In this document: positions 17,271 through 26,956 of the stretch, in pieces
Numbering within the stretch: the first letter of the stretch is position 1
Layout: the number at the start of each line of letters is the position of its first letter
Translations under genes and position numbers: made by a program
Notes under the pieces: generated by a model
Told to the model about the DNA's origin: nothing
The model's input: the letters and a program-made list of their open reading frames with translations, nothing else
Database searches by the model: none
Origin: Lysobacterales bacterium
Lineage (GTDB): Bacteria > Pseudomonadota > Gammaproteobacteria > Xanthomonadales > Rhodanobacteraceae
Direction: 5' to 3'
Assembly: GCA_015655335.1 (NCBI GenBank)
Contig: JAATFF010000093.1
Coordinates: 1-61,379, forward strand
DNA: 61,379 bases

Positions 17271-18450
17271 CCGGCGCTTGGGCCAGCTGCAGGGATGCGA
17301 GCGCCTGCAGCAGCCGATCAACATGTTCTTCTTCGTGCAGCGCCGACAGTGTGATGCGCAGGCGTGCTTGGCCTTGCGGCACGGTAGGCGGCCGAATCGC
17401 AATCGCCAGCAAGCCTTGTGTTTCCAAACCGCGCGAGACTTCCAGCGCGTGCTGCGCATCGCCGAGCAACAGAGGCTGGATGGCCGTGCGCGATGGCATC
17501 AGCGGTAGGCCAAGCTGCGTCGCGCCATGACGGAAGCGTTGGATCGCATGGGCGAGTTTTTCGCGACGCCAGTTTTCGCGGCGCGCGAGGGCGACCGCGC
17601 AGCGTGCCGCCGCTGCCAAGGCCGGTGGCATCGCGGTGGTGTAGATGTAGGTACGTGCGAACTGAGTCAGTCCGTCGATCAGCGCGGCGGAGCCGGCGAC
17701 AAACGCGCCACTGCAGCCCAGCGCTTTGCCTAGCGTGGCCATCAGGATGGGCACGTCGCGCTCGCTCAGGCCGGCCTCCGTTATGCTGCCGGCGCCTTCG
17801 CTGCCCAGTACGCCGAGGCCATGTGCATCGTCCACCATCAATGTGGCACCTTCGTCGGCGCATAGCTCGGCCAGCTCGCGCAGCGGTGCGATGTCGCCAT
17901 CCATGCTGAATACGCCGTCGGTGGCCAGCAACGCGCGGCTTTCTGCATGGCTACGCAACTGACGCCTGGCAGCATCGGCATCGGCATGCGGGTATCGTTT
18001 CAACGTCGCTCCGGCCAATTGCGCGCCGTCTAGCAGGCAAGCGTGGTTGAGCTTGTCCTGCACGCACAGTTCATCGCGCTGCAGCAAGGCCTGCATCACG
18101 CCGAGGTTGGCCATGTAGCCGGTGGAGAACAGCAGCGCACGTTCACGGCCGGTCCATTCGGCGAGTGCTTCTTCCAGCACTGCGTGCTCGCGGTGATGAC
18201 CGCAGATCAAATGCGCGGAGCCGCTACCGACGCCGTGGGCATCGGCCGCGTGTTTCAGCGCGGCGATCAGTTGAGGGTGTTGCGCGAGACCCAGGTAGTC
18301 GTTGCTGCAAAAGGCGAGAAGGCGCTGTCCGTTGCTCTCCACCCAAGGTCCTTCGGCGTGCGTAATCGTGCGCAGGTGTCGCTGCAACTGAGCCTGCGCA
18401 CGTTCGGCCGTCTGGACGGCCAACCGTTCGAGCAGATCAGGCCGCGGCAC
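17266..18450 (-). CDS. bioF: 8-amino-7-oxononanoate synthase
   Basis: About 394 residues. PLP enzyme joining pimeloyl-ACP and L-alanine. Family motifs: [36 protein letters not shown] and the PLP lysine in [12 protein letters not shown]. The C-terminus has [20 protein letters not shown] as in E. coli BioF. Start is uncertain: GTG at 18450 ([10 protein letters not shown]) is given, and GTG at 18477 is also possible. Either overlaps the end of bioB. Confidence 0.95.
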   Translation of the reverse strand: MPRPDLLERLAVQTAERAQAQLQRHLRTITHAEGPWVESNGQRLLAFCSNDYLGLAQHPQLIAALKHAADAHGVGSGSAHLICGHHREHAVLEEALAEWTGRERALLFSTGYMANLGVMQALLQRDELCVQDKLNHACLLDGAQLAGATLKRYPHADADAARRQLRSHAESRALLATDGVFSMDGDIAPLRELAELCADEGATLMVDDAHGLGVLGSEGAGSITEAGLSERDVPILMATLGKALGCSGAFVAGSAALIDGLTQFARTYIYTTAMPPALAAAARCAVALARRENWRREKLAHAIQRFRHGATQLGLPLMPSRTAIQPLLLGDAQHALEVSRGLETQGLLAIAIRPPTVPQGQARLRITLSALHEEEHVDRLLQALASLQLAQAPV

Positions 18451-19480
18451 TGCAGCCACAGCCTTGGCCGCAACCACTCGCTTCCGTTTCCATGATGTCG
18501 GCGTGCACGGTGCCGGCCTCCTCGACCACTTCCAGTGCATGCAGATCGAGACGGCGGAACAGCGCGCGGTCGTGTTCCACATCGGGGTTGCCGGTGGTCA
18601 GCAGTTTTTCACCGTAGAAAATCGAGTTGGCGCCGGCGAAGAAGCACAGTGCTTGCACGGCGTCGTCCATTTGCTGGCGGCCGGCGGACAAACGCACCAT
18701 CGAAGCGGGCATCAGGATGCGTGCGACAGCGATCGTGCGCACGAACTCGAACGGATCCAGCGCTTCAGTACCGTGCAGCGGCGTACCTTCCACTTGCACT
18801 AGTTGGTTGATCGGCACCGACTGAGGATGTTCGGGCAGCGTGGCGAGCGTCTGCAGCAGGCCGGCACGTTGCGCGCGTGTTTCGCCCATGCCGACGATGC
18901 CGCCGCAGCAGGTTTTCAGGCCGACTTCGCGGACGTGTTCGAGCGTGTCCAGGCGATCCTGGTATTCGCGCGTGTGGATGATCTCGCCGTAGAACTCCGG
19001 CGCGGTATCGAGGTTGTGGTTGTAGAAGTCGAGGCCGGCCTGCTTGAGCGTCTGCGCCTGGCTGCCGCTAAGCATGCCGAGCGTGGCGCAGGTTTCCAGG
19101 CCCAGCGCCTTCACCGCGGAGACGATTTCGGCCACCTGGGCCACGTCGCGATCTTTCGGGCTACGCCAGGCGGCACCCATGCAAAACCGGCTGGCGCCGG
19201 CGCTCTTGGCGGCCTGGGCGCGGGCGACCACGGCGTCCACCGACATCAATTTTTCCGCCTTCACCCCGGTGCTGTAGCGCGCTGCTTGCGGGCAATAGGC
19301 GCAATCTTCCGGGCAACCGCCGGTCTTGATCGACAGCAGGGTGGAAACCTGGACCGCATTCGGATCGTGGTTAGCGCGATGCGTGCTGTGTGCCCGGTGC
19401 AGCAGCTCGTTGAACGGCAGAGCGAACAGTGCGGCGACTTCGTCGCGGGTCCAGTCATGGCGAAGAGCGGCTACGGACAT
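18437..19480 (-). CDS. bioB: Biotin synthase
   Basis: 347 residues. Radical-SAM enzyme inserting sulfur into dethiobiotin. The radical-SAM cluster is CPEDCAYC (Cys56, Cys60, Cys63); [12 protein letters not shown] and GGIVGMGE are family signatures. The start at 19480 ([10 protein letters not shown]) agrees with homologues; the frame is open 48 codons further upstream. The last residues are cysteine-rich ([13 protein letters not shown]), which E. coli BioB lacks. It leads the operon and is preceded by a TTGACA promoter overlapping a possible BirA site. Confidence 0.97.
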   Translation of the reverse strand: MSVAALRHDWTRDEVAALFALPFNELLHRAHSTHRANHDPNAVQVSTLLSIKTGGCPEDCAYCPQAARYSTGVKAEKLMSVDAVVARAQAAKSAGASRFCMGAAWRSPKDRDVAQVAEIVSAVKALGLETCATLGMLSGSQAQTLKQAGLDFYNHNLDTAPEFYGEIIHTREYQDRLDTLEHVREVGLKTCCGGIVGMGETRAQRAGLLQTLATLPEHPQSVPINQLVQVEGTPLHGTEALDPFEFVRTIAVARILMPASMVRLSAGRQQMDDAVQALCFFAGANSIFYGEKLLTTGNPDVEHDRALFRRLDLHALEVVEEAGTVHADIMETEASGCGQGCGCSAAA

Positions 19481-19535
19481 GGGCTTGGGATTCCAGAAAA
19501 CACGCGGCTTATAAGTGTGGAAGTGGCCCGGAAGG

Positions 19536-19569
19536 CTGTCAACTGGATACGGGTGAGAATGGTTGACGG
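19536..19569. promoter_or_regulatory. Possible BirA operator with divergent -35 boxes
   Basis: CTGTCAACT-N16-GGTTGACGG matches the BirA consensus TTGTAAACC-N14/16-GGTTTACAA at 6 of 9 positions in each half. The left half contains TTGACA on the minus strand, followed after 17 nt by CACACT, a plausible bioB promoter. The right half contains TTGAC on the plus strand. Two divergent -35 boxes alone would also give such a repeat, so this is tentative. Confidence 0.4.
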
Positions 19570-19622
19570 ATCGGCTGTCACACCCATTACCATGGCCTTT
19601 CCACCATCGAAGGAAGCGATCC

Positions 19623-19829
19623 ATGAGTGCAGGTCAGGGCAGCGCCGGCAACGTCATCGCCGCAGTGTGCAGTTTCTTTATTCCGGGCCTGGGCCAGTTG
19701 GTGCAAGGGCGCGTGCTGAAGGCGGCCATTATGTTTGTGCTGGCCGCGGCGCTATGGGTGATATGGATGGGTTGGATCATCCACCTTTGGTCCATCATCG
19801 ACGCTGCGCTGTTCAAGCCGGGCAGTTAA
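19623..19829 (+). CDS. Small two-helix membrane protein
   Basis: 68 residues. Two hydrophobic segments: about 9-27 ([19 protein letters not shown]) and 32-58 ([19 protein letters not shown]). The FIPGLGQ-x-x-x-G pattern is common to short TM2-like bacterial membrane proteins of unknown role. ATG at 19623 follows GAAGGAAGCG, a good ribosome site. It lies 17 nt before comF and may share its transcript. Confidence 0.75.
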   Translation: MSAGQGSAGNVIAAVCSFFIPGLGQLVQGRVLKAAIMFVLAAALWVIWMGWIIHLWSIIDAALFKPGS

Positions 19830-19845
19830 ATCGGCCTGCTCGCGC

Positions 19846-20556
19846 ATGGATGCGCCCAGATCCCTGCTGACCGCCTTGCGCCGGTGGCTGTTGCCGTGGC
19901 GTTGCCTGCTATGCGGCGATGCTGGCGCGGAAGGCGTGGATCTATGCGCCGCGTGTATCGCAGAGCTGCCGCGCAACAAGTGTTGCTGTGAACGTTGTGC
20001 GTTGCCGCTGCCGATATCGGCCCCGCTATGTGGCCGTTGTCAACGCAAGGCGCCACCATGGGATGCGGTGTGGGCGCCTTTCCGTTATGCATGGCCACTG
20101 GATCGGCTGGAGACGCGTTTCAAATTCAGCCACGATCTTGCTGCTGGTCGCGCACTCACTGCGTTGTGGCATAAGGAAACACCGCCGGCGCTGCCGCAAT
20201 GGATTCTCGCGGTACCGCTGCATCGGCGGCGTCTGCGCGAGCGCGGCTACAACCAAGCGCTGGAACTGGCTAAACCGCTCGCGCAGACGTTGAATATCCC
20301 TCTTCGGCACGACGTCTTGCGACGTGTTCGCCACACGGAAGCCCAGACGGGATTGGATGCCAACGAGCGCCGTCGCAATCTTCGCGCGGCCTTTGCGCTG
20401 CGCGAAGGTGTGGTTTTGCCCGCACACGTTGCCATCGTGGACGACGTATTCACGACCGGCATGACATTGAGCGAATGCGCACGCGTACTAAAACGTGCCG
20501 GCGTCGAGCGGGTCGATGTCTGGGCGCTCGCACGAGCGCCTATGCCGGGTCGCTGA
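19846..20556 (+). CDS. comF: ComF family phosphoribosyltransferase-like protein
   Basis: 236 residues. An N-terminal double zinc ribbon (CLLCGDAG, CAAC, CERC, CGRCQ) precedes a type I PRTase fold with RERGYNQALELA and the PRPP loop VAIVDDVFTTGMT. It resembles E. coli GntX/YhgH and ComFC. ComF proteins assist DNA uptake in competent bacteria, though no other competence gene is nearby. The Cys pairs near residues 21, 34, 47 and 61 are complete. Confidence 0.9.
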   Translation: MDAPRSLLTALRRWLLPWRCLLCGDAGAEGVDLCAACIAELPRNKCCCERCALPLPISAPLCGRCQRKAPPWDAVWAPFRYAWPLDRLETRFKFSHDLAAGRALTALWHKETPPALPQWILAVPLHRRRLRERGYNQALELAKPLAQTLNIPLRHDVLRRVRHTEAQTGLDANERRRNLRAAFALREGVVLPAHVAIVDDVFTTGMTLSECARVLKRAGVERVDVWALARAPMPGR

Positions 20557-20567
20557 AGTGTTGCGAA

Positions 20568-21593
20568 TCAGCGCAAAGCAAGCGCCAGCGCGATGCCGAC
20601 CCACAACGTGAGTCCCAGCCAATTGTTGTGCCGGAACGCGGCAAGGCAGGCATTGCGCTCGCGATGGCGAATCAGCCATTGCTGCCAGCCGAACAGCCCG
20701 ACGGTGACGACAATGGCCAGCCAATACGGCCAGCCCAGCTTGGCACGCGTGCCGATCATCACCATCGCCATCAAAAAAGTGCCCATCAGCACGCCGATGA
20801 TCGGAATGTCAGCATCGCCAAACAGGATGGCAGTAGAGCGCGCGCCGGCCTTAAGGTCGTCTTCGCGATCCACCATGGCGTACTCGGTGTCGTAGATCAC
20901 CGACCAGAGAATGTTAGCGATAAACAGCAGCCAGCCCAGCGCCGGCACGGTGTTCTGCACGGCGGCGAAGGCCATGGGTATCGACCAGCCGAACGCTGCG
21001 CCGAGAACGACCTGCGGCAGGTCGGTGTAGCGCTTGGTGAAGGGATAGAGCGCGGCCAGCGCGGCGCCGATGAAGGACAGCTTGATGGTCAGCGGGTTGG
21101 TCAGCAGCACCAGCAGGAAAGCGAATACCAGCAAGGCGGCGAAGACGACCAGGGCTTCACGCGGTGTCACTCGCCCCGATGCGATCGGCCGTCCGGCGGT
21201 CCGGGCGACCTGGGGATCGAGTTTGCGATCGGCGTAGTCGTTAATCGCGCAACCGGCCGCCCGCATGGCGAACACGCCCAGCGTAAATATCAGCAGCATC
21301 TTCCAGGGCGGGAAATCGCCGGCTGCCAGCCATAGCGCCCACCAGGTCGGCCACAGCAGCAATAAGGCGCCGATGGGCCGATCCATGCGGGTAAGTACCA
21401 GAATATCGTGCGCTTTCTGGCGATATCGGTCGGGCAGCTTCTGCAGCAGCCAATCCAGCACGCGGGAGGCGCGCGTGGAACTGTCGGCCGGCCGTTGCGC
21501 TCGTCCGGCCGGGGATGCGGCGGCGGGGCGTGCGCGAGTTACGGCCGGCGCCGATGGAGTGCGCCGCTGGCGCTTGCGAGGAGTCGTGGCCAT
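20568..21593 (-). CDS. ubiA: 4-hydroxybenzoate octaprenyltransferase
   Basis: 341 residues, longer than E. coli UbiA (290) because of a basic Ala/Arg/Pro-rich N-terminal extension of about 45 residues. Attaches the polyprenyl tail to 4-hydroxybenzoate in ubiquinone synthesis, in the inner membrane. The two Asp-rich motifs are NDYADRKLD (from residue 118) and YDTEYAMVDREDD. Several hydrophobic helices follow. GGAGG precedes ATG 21593. A shorter form starting later cannot be excluded, but no better start is seen. Confidence 0.95.
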   Translation of the reverse strand: MATTPRKRQRRTPSAPAVTRARPAAASPAGRAQRPADSSTRASRVLDWLLQKLPDRYRQKAHDILVLTRMDRPIGALLLLWPTWWALWLAAGDFPPWKMLLIFTLGVFAMRAAGCAINDYADRKLDPQVARTAGRPIASGRVTPREALVVFAALLVFAFLLVLLTNPLTIKLSFIGAALAALYPFTKRYTDLPQVVLGAAFGWSIPMAFAAVQNTVPALGWLLFIANILWSVIYDTEYAMVDREDDLKAGARSTAILFGDADIPIIGVLMGTFLMAMVMIGTRAKLGWPYWLAIVVTVGLFGWQQWLIRHRERNACLAAFRHNNWLGLTLWVGIALALALR

Positions 21594-21724
21594 GCCCTCC
21601 AGTGTAACGTGCCGCCATGGCACCGAAACGGTGCGTTGCGCCACTTGGCCGCAGCGGAATACGTTGCCCGCGCCTAGGAGATCAGACTAGGATCGTGCAG
21701 CGCGTTTGGGGGGTGGAGTCATTC

Positions 21725-22105
21725 ATGGTCACGTCTATCAGTCACATTGCACTGATCGTGCGTGACCCTGCGCGCACCGCAGAATTGTTCGCTGGGGTAC
21801 TCGGCGCCCATGTGGTCGCCAACCCGCCCGACGACGACGGCCACCCGCAAAGCTTGGCGAAGTTGGGCGGGGTATGGTTCGTGCTGCGGCAGGGCACCGG
21901 TCCGTCGTGCCGCAATGGCGATCACATCGCGCTCGAAGTCAGTGCCGACGAACTGGCGGTGTGTGCCGGCAAGCTGCTGACCTTCGACGTCGAACACTTC
22001 ATGGCGCGGCAGGATACCGCGTTGTATTTCATGGACTACGACAACCACGTTTTCGAGCTGGACGCCGGCGGCTCGATCGACGAAGCGCTGACCTGTCGCA
22101 CCTAG
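21725..22105 (+). CDS. VOC-family protein resembling fosfomycin-resistance FosX
   Basis: 126 residues, a single glyoxalase/bleomycin-resistance fold. The order of motifs matches FosX: SHIALIVRDPARTAELF at the start, GDHIALEVS in the middle, and YFMDYDNHVFELDAG at the end. The expected metal ligands (His in SHI, His in DHI, Glu in FEL) are present. FosX hydrates the epoxide of fosfomycin, while FosA/B use thiols; many relatives in environmental bacteria have other roles. It is divergent from ubiA and convergent with ilvA. The fold is certain, fosfomycin activity is inference. Confidence 0.7.
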   Translation: MVTSISHIALIVRDPARTAELFAGVLGAHVVANPPDDDGHPQSLAKLGGVWFVLRQGTGPSCRNGDHIALEVSADELAVCAGKLLTFDVEHFMARQDTALYFMDYDNHVFELDAGGSIDEALTCRT

Positions 22106-22121
22106 CGCGGCCGATAACCCG

Positions 22122-23687
22122 CTACGCGCGTAAGAGCAATCGATAAGCAGGATTGTCGCTCTCGTCCACGTGCGGGTAGCCCAGTGCGCCAAGAAAATCC
22201 CGCAACAGCGCATGCTCGCTGGGTGGCACCTGCATGCCGACCAAGATGCGCCCGTAGTCGGCGCCATGATTGCGATAGTGGAACAGGCTGATGTTCCAGT
22301 CCGGATGCATGCGTTCCAGAAAGCGCGCGAGTGCGCCGGGGCGTTCGGGAAAGTCGAAGCGATAAAGCCGCTCGTCGCGCGCGCGCGGTGAGCGGCCGCC
22401 GATCATGTGCCGCAGGTGCAATTTGGAAAGTTCGTCATCGGTGAGATCGAGCACGCCAAAGTCATTGGCGCGGAATGCATCGGCCAATGCATGGCGTTCG
22501 TCGCGTTGCGCCGTTTGAATGCCGACGAAGATATGCGCCTCGCGCGCGTCGCCAATGCGGTAATTGAATTCGGTGATCGCATGTTGACCCAAAGCACTGC
22601 AGAAGCGACGGAAGCTGCCGCGCTGTTCGGGAATGGTCACGGCGAACACGGCCTCGCGCTGTTCGCCGACTTCCGCGCGCTCGGCCACGAAGCGCAGGCG
22701 GTCGAAATTCATGTTGGCGCCGGAGACTATGGCAATGAGTGCGCCGCCGCTCGCGCCATGCGTAGCCACGTACTGCTTGAGTCCGGCCAGTGCCAACGCA
22801 CCGGACGGTTCCGGAATGCTGCGTGTGTCCTGATAGATATCGCGGATCGCGGCACAGATGGCATCGGTATCCACGCGCAGGATGTCGTCGACGTATTGCT
22901 GACATAGGGAAAAGGTCAGCGCGCCCACTTGTTTGACGGCGGTGCCATCGGCAAACAAGCCCACTTCGTCCAGCGACACACGCGTACCGGCATCGAGCGC
23001 GCGCGCCATCGAATCCGCATCGCTGGCTTGCACGCCGATCACGCGTACATCGGGTCGTCGCGCCTTGATCACCGCTGCGATGCCGGAAATCAAACCGCCG
23101 CCGCCGATCGGCACGAACACCGCATGCAACGGTCCCGGATGTTGCGCCAGAATTTCCAGCGCAATAGTGGCCTGACCCGCGATGACATCGAGGTCGTCGA
23201 AGGGATGCACGAACGTGGCATCGAGCGCGTCGCGCAGTTTCAACGCTTCGGCCTGGGCGTCGCTATAGGAATCGCCGGCCAGCACAACTTGGGCAAAACG
23301 GCCGCCAAAACGGCGTACGGCATCGACCTTGACCTGCGGTGCGGTGACCGGCATCACGATCGTGGCCTGTATCTCCAGCCGCGACGCCGCCAGGGCCACA
23401 CCTTGCGCGTGATTGCCGGCCGACGCGGCAATCACGCCGCGGGCGCGCTCGGTTTCATCCAGCTGCGCCATGCGGTTGTACGCGCCGCGCAGTTTGAACG
23501 AAAACACCGGTTGCTGATCTTCGCGCTTGAGCAGCACGGTTGAGCCCAGCCGCGCGGAGAGAAGCGAAGCCCGTTCAAGCGCCGTGTTTTGCGCCACTTC
23601 ATACACGCGTGCTGCTTCGGCCCGACGCAGCACGGCAGCGGCTGTCGGCGTGGCTTCGCCATCCCGTTGCGCCAGTCGCGCGTTCAT
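22122..23687 (-). CDS. ilvA: Threonine ammonia-lyase, biosynthetic
   Basis: 521 residues (E. coli IlvA 514). Converts threonine to 2-oxobutanoate, the entry to isoleucine. The PLP lysine is in [10 protein letters not shown], with [14 protein letters not shown] and [12 protein letters not shown]. The C-terminal third holds two ACT-like regulatory domains ([19 protein letters not shown] and [16 protein letters not shown]), so feedback control by isoleucine is expected. Last gene of the leu-ilv operon; its ATG overlaps the stop of the small subunit gene. Confidence 0.97.
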   Translation of the reverse strand: MNARLAQRDGEATPTAAAVLRRAEAARVYEVAQNTALERASLLSARLGSTVLLKREDQQPVFSFKLRGAYNRMAQLDETERARGVIAASAGNHAQGVALAASRLEIQATIVMPVTAPQVKVDAVRRFGGRFAQVVLAGDSYSDAQAEALKLRDALDATFVHPFDDLDVIAGQATIALEILAQHPGPLHAVFVPIGGGGLISGIAAVIKARRPDVRVIGVQASDADSMARALDAGTRVSLDEVGLFADGTAVKQVGALTFSLCQQYVDDILRVDTDAICAAIRDIYQDTRSIPEPSGALALAGLKQYVATHGASGGALIAIVSGANMNFDRLRFVAERAEVGEQREAVFAVTIPEQRGSFRRFCSALGQHAITEFNYRIGDAREAHIFVGIQTAQRDERHALADAFRANDFGVLDLTDDELSKLHLRHMIGGRSPRARDERLYRFDFPERPGALARFLERMHPDWNISLFHYRNHGADYGRILVGMQVPPSEHALLRDFLGALGYPHVDESDNPAYRLLLRA

Positions 23688-23923
23688 GCCTGCGCCGGAT
23701 GTTCGACCTGCAATACGTCAACCAGTTTGCGCGTCTGTTGCAGTATCTGCGTAAGCGTTGCGTCGTCGCCACGCACTGTCAGCGTAAGGCGGGACACGGA
23801 GGGATCGTTGGTAGCGGCAACCGTCAATGTATCGATGTTGTGGCCGCGCGCGGCAAACAATCCAGCAACGCGGACCAAGGCACCGGCTTCGTTCTGCAGC
23901 AAGATGGAGAGTGTGTGTTGCAT
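23684..23923 (-). CDS. ilvM: Acetolactate synthase small (regulatory) subunit, short form
   Basis: 79 residues, a single ACT domain ([40 protein letters not shown]). The sequence looks like the first ACT domain of IlvH, but its length is that of IlvM, so the second half of IlvH is missing. ATG at 23923 with GGAACTGG before it is preferred; ATG 23950 would add nine residues. Sits between the large subunit gene and ilvA, overlapping the latter by 4 bp. Confidence 0.85.
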   Translation of the reverse strand: MQHTLSILLQNEAGALVRVAGLFAARGHNIDTLTVAATNDPSVSRLTLTVRGDDATLTQILQQTRKLVDVLQVEHPAQA

Positions 23924-23964
23924 AGCCAGTTCCAGTGGGTGATGGTTCATTCGTTCGGTGCCGA

Positions 23965-25833
23965 TCAGAAACTGTCCGAAGTCGCGATGTCGCCGATAGG
24001 CGAGGTTTCGCGCGAGGGTATAAAGTCGCCGGTAATCATCTGCGAGTAATTGGCGCCAGGTCCTACCATGGGATAAACGCCGGCATCCGGATCGATCATC
24101 ACTTCCAGAAAAGCCGGACCATTGAAGGCGAGAAATTCGGCGATGGTGGAAGCCAGTTCATCGCGACGTTCCAATCGGCGTGCCCAAGAAAACCCGTCCG
24201 CTTCGGCAGCACGTACGAAATCTTTGCGATGCAGGCTCTTATCCGATGACGCAAAGCGGCCCTTGAAGAACAGCTTCTGCCACTGTCGCACCATGCCGTC
24301 GCCGACGTTATTCAGCACGACGATCTTCAACGGAAGGCCGTAGGTGGTGACGGTCTCCAGCTCGCCCAAATTCATGCGAATGCTGGCATCGCCATCGATG
24401 TCGATGACCAGCGCATCCGGCCGCGCAAACTGTGCGCCGATAGCGGCAGGGAGGCCGAAGCCCATCGTGCCCATCGATCCGGATGTCAATAAGTGGCGCG
24501 GCGCACGGAAGTCCAGGTATTGCGCCGCCCACATCTGATGCTGGCCCACGCCGGTGCTGATGATGGCGCGCCCCTGCGTATGCCGATTGATTTCTTCCAG
24601 CACCGCATAGGGTTGAATCAGTGCGCTGTCGCGGTCGTAGTTCAATGCATGCGTTTGCTTGAGCGCGCGGATATGCGCATGCCAATCGCTCAGCGATGAA
24701 CGGTGATTGTGAGCTTGGCCGTACTGCGTGATTCGCTGCAATGCGCGATCCAGCGGCCCAACGTGATGCCAGTCGGTGTGTTTGACTTTGTTGATCTCCG
24801 CCGGATCGATATCGATATGCGCAATGAACTTTGCGCGGGGTGCGAATTGGGTGGGAACACCTGCAACACGGTCGTCGAAACGTGCGCCAAGCGCAAACAG
24901 GAAGTCACAGTCTTCCACGGCGTAATTGGCGTAAGCCGTGCCGTGCATACCAAGCATATGCAGTGCCAGCGGCTCAGTAGTGTCGTAGCCGCCGATGCCC
25001 ATCAACGTGGTGGTGACGGGCAAGCCGAAGGCATCGACAAAGGCGCGCAGTGCTGGCGCGGCACCACCGGCGACGACGCCACCGCCGGCATAGATCAACG
25101 GGCGCTTTGCGCGTGCTAGAGCGTCGAAGAAACTCTCGCACTCCGCATCGCTAAGTGTTGCGCTTTCCACCGCGCGCAGTCGCGCGCGATAGCCCGGCAG
25201 CGGTAGCTCGCCGTGGCCCTCGAAACGAACCATGGCGTTCTGGATGTCCTTGGGTACATCCACGACCACGGGACCGGGACGCCCACTTCGCGCCAGCGTA
25301 AAGGCGGTGCGCATGGTGGCTTCAAGCTGCGTGGCGTCGGTGACCAGGAACACATGCTTGGCGCACGCACCCATGATGTTGCTGATTGGCGCTTCCTGGA
25401 ACGCGTCGCTGCCGATCGCCTGCGTGGCGACCTGTCCGCAGATGACGACTAACGGAATCGAATCGGCGGTCGAATCGCGCACCGGCGTCACCATGTTGGT
25501 GGCGCCAGGGCCGGATGTGACGACTGCGACGCCCACTTTGCCCGACGCGCGCGCATAGCCGGCGGCCATGAAGCCGGCGCCTTGTTCGTTGGCCGGCACG
25601 ATCAACGGCATCGGCTCGCTGCCGTCGGGTTTTACATGTTCTGCGTTATGGCGAAACACCGCGTCGTAGACCGGCAGGATCGCTCCGCCGGAATAACCGA
25701 AAAGCACTTCGACGCCTTCGTCAGCCAATACTTGTACGACGACATCCGCACCGCTCAGGTCCTTTCCTGATAGCGGATGATGCGCGACGCCGGCTTCGGC
25801 GTCGGCAGCGAAGGATGGTTGCAGCAATGGCAT
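23965..25833 (-). CDS. ilvB: Acetolactate synthase large subunit
   Basis: About 622 residues, some 40-50 longer than usual because of an N-terminal stretch before [20 protein letters not shown]. ThDP-dependent enzyme making acetolactate and acetohydroxybutyrate. The catalytic Glu is in [17 protein letters not shown]; the ThDP/Mg motif is [19 protein letters not shown] and a FAD-binding middle domain is present. ATG 25833 is chosen; ATG 25890 and 25947 lie further up, within or beyond a hairpin that separates it from ilvC. Confidence 0.95.
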   Translation of the reverse strand: MPLLQPSFAADAEAGVAHHPLSGKDLSGADVVVQVLADEGVEVLFGYSGGAILPVYDAVFRHNAEHVKPDGSEPMPLIVPANEQGAGFMAAGYARASGKVGVAVVTSGPGATNMVTPVRDSTADSIPLVVICGQVATQAIGSDAFQEAPISNIMGACAKHVFLVTDATQLEATMRTAFTLARSGRPGPVVVDVPKDIQNAMVRFEGHGELPLPGYRARLRAVESATLSDAECESFFDALARAKRPLIYAGGGVVAGGAAPALRAFVDAFGLPVTTTLMGIGGYDTTEPLALHMLGMHGTAYANYAVEDCDFLFALGARFDDRVAGVPTQFAPRAKFIAHIDIDPAEINKVKHTDWHHVGPLDRALQRITQYGQAHNHRSSLSDWHAHIRALKQTHALNYDRDSALIQPYAVLEEINRHTQGRAIISTGVGQHQMWAAQYLDFRAPRHLLTSGSMGTMGFGLPAAIGAQFARPDALVIDIDGDASIRMNLGELETVTTYGLPLKIVVLNNVGDGMVRQWQKLFFKGRFASSDKSLHRKDFVRAAEADGFSWARRLERRDELASTIAEFLAFNGPAFLEVMIDPDAGVYPMVGPGANYSQMITGDFIPSRETSPIGDIATSDSF

Positions 25834-25890
25834 GTTCACTACGGTCCCTTGGTGATGATCGAAGCGTGCTGATGACTGCATAAGGGCCAT

Positions 25891-25933
25891 GCGGCGCTCC
25901 CCCGCCGGAGATGGGGGTAAGGGAGAGCGCCGC
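25891..25933. repeat. Hairpin repeat in the ilvC-ilvB gap
   Basis: GCGGCGCTC and GAGCGCCGC close a stem around an inner CCCCC/GGGGG pair. It resembles, more loosely, the pyrimidine/purine-rich hairpins at 30.4 and 40.2 kb. It starts 7 nt after the ilvC stop seen on the minus strand and may set the relative expression of genes on either side. Confidence 0.55.
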
Positions 25934-25939
25934 ATGGGG

Positions 25940-26956
25940 TCAACCAACCTTTTTCAGCTGCGGCTGTTCGGCTTTTGCACCGGTTTGCAGCCACGGCATC
26001 CGCGCACGCAGCTTCGCGCCGACTTGTTCGATCGGGTGATCGAGGTCGGCTTGCTTCAGGCGCTTGTAATTGGGCAAGCCGGCGTTGTACTCGGCGATCC
26101 AGTTGCGCGCGAAGGTGCCGTCCTGGATGTCCTTTAGCACGCCCTTCATGCGCTCCTTGGTGGCGTCGTCGACAATGCGCGGGCCGCTGACGTAGTCGCC
26201 GTATTGCGCGGTTTCGGAGACGAACTCCAGCATGCGGGTGATGCCGCCTTCGTAGAACAGGTCAACGATTAGCTTTAGTTCGTGCAGCACTTCGTAATAG
26301 GCGATCTCGGGCTGGTAGCCGGCTTCGACCAGGGTTTCGAAACCCTTCAGCACCAGTTCGCTGGCGCCGCCGCACAGCACGGCCTGCTCGCCGAACAGAT
26401 AGGTTTCGGTTTCTTCCTTGAAATCGGTCTTGATCAACACGGCGCGCGCACCGCCGATACCGGCTGCGTAGGCCTTGGCCTTCTCTTCCGCGTGACCGCT
26501 CTTGTCCTGCTGCACGGCGTAGACGCAAGGCACGCCGCGGCCGCGTTCGTATTCGCTGCGTACGAGTGCGCCGGGACCCTTCGGTGCCACGAGGATCACG
26601 TCGATGTCGGCGCGCGGTTCGATCTGCTTGAAGTGCACGTTGAAGCCGTGCGCGAACAAGAGTGCAGCGCCGGGCTTGATGTTCGGCTCGATCGATTGCT
26701 TGTACAGCGTCGGCTGCACCATGTCGGGGGTCAGCACGGCGACCAGATCCGCGCCGCTCACGGCTTCGGCCGGCTCGACCACATGGAAGCCATCGGCGAC
26801 GGCCTTGTGCCAGGTGGGGCCGTTCGGACGCAGGCCGACCACGACATCCAGGCCGGAGTCCTTGAGGTTGAGGGCGTGCGCGCGGCCTTGGCTGCCGTAG
26901 CCGAGAACGGCGATGCGCGCCTTGGCGAGCGTATCGGTGGTGGCGGTGCTGCTCAT
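25940..26956 (-). CDS. ilvC: Ketol-acid reductoisomerase (class I)
   Basis: 338 residues, the short class I form. Isomerises and reduces acetolactate with NADPH and Mg. Rossmann motif [15 protein letters not shown] near residue 18; metal-binding and catalytic residues in [16 protein letters not shown] and [22 protein letters not shown] 26956 overlaps the ilvD stop by 4 bp. In many proteobacteria ilvC is transcribed alone; here it is inside the operon. Confidence 0.97.
   Translation of the reverse strand: MSSTATTDTLAKARIAVLGYGSQGRAHALNLKDSGLDVVVGLRPNGPTWHKAVADGFHVVEPAEAVSGADLVAVLTPDMVQPTLYKQSIEPNIKPGAALLFAHGFNVHFKQIEPRADIDVILVAPKGPGALVRSEYERGRGVPCVYAVQQDKSGHAEEKAKAYAAGIGGARAVLIKTDFKEETETYLFGEQAVLCGGASELVLKGFETLVEAGYQPEIAYYEVLHELKLIVDLFYEGGITRMLEFVSETAQYGDYVSGPRIVDDATKERMKGVLKDIQDGTFARNWIAEYNAGLPNYKRLKQADLDHPIEQVGAKLRARMPWLQTGAKAEQPQLKKVG

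Noticed and set aside
25834-25947. N-terminal extension of IlvB through the hairpin repeat
   Set aside because: It would encode the repeat hairpin as protein; ATG 25833 gives a fuller match to known large subunits.
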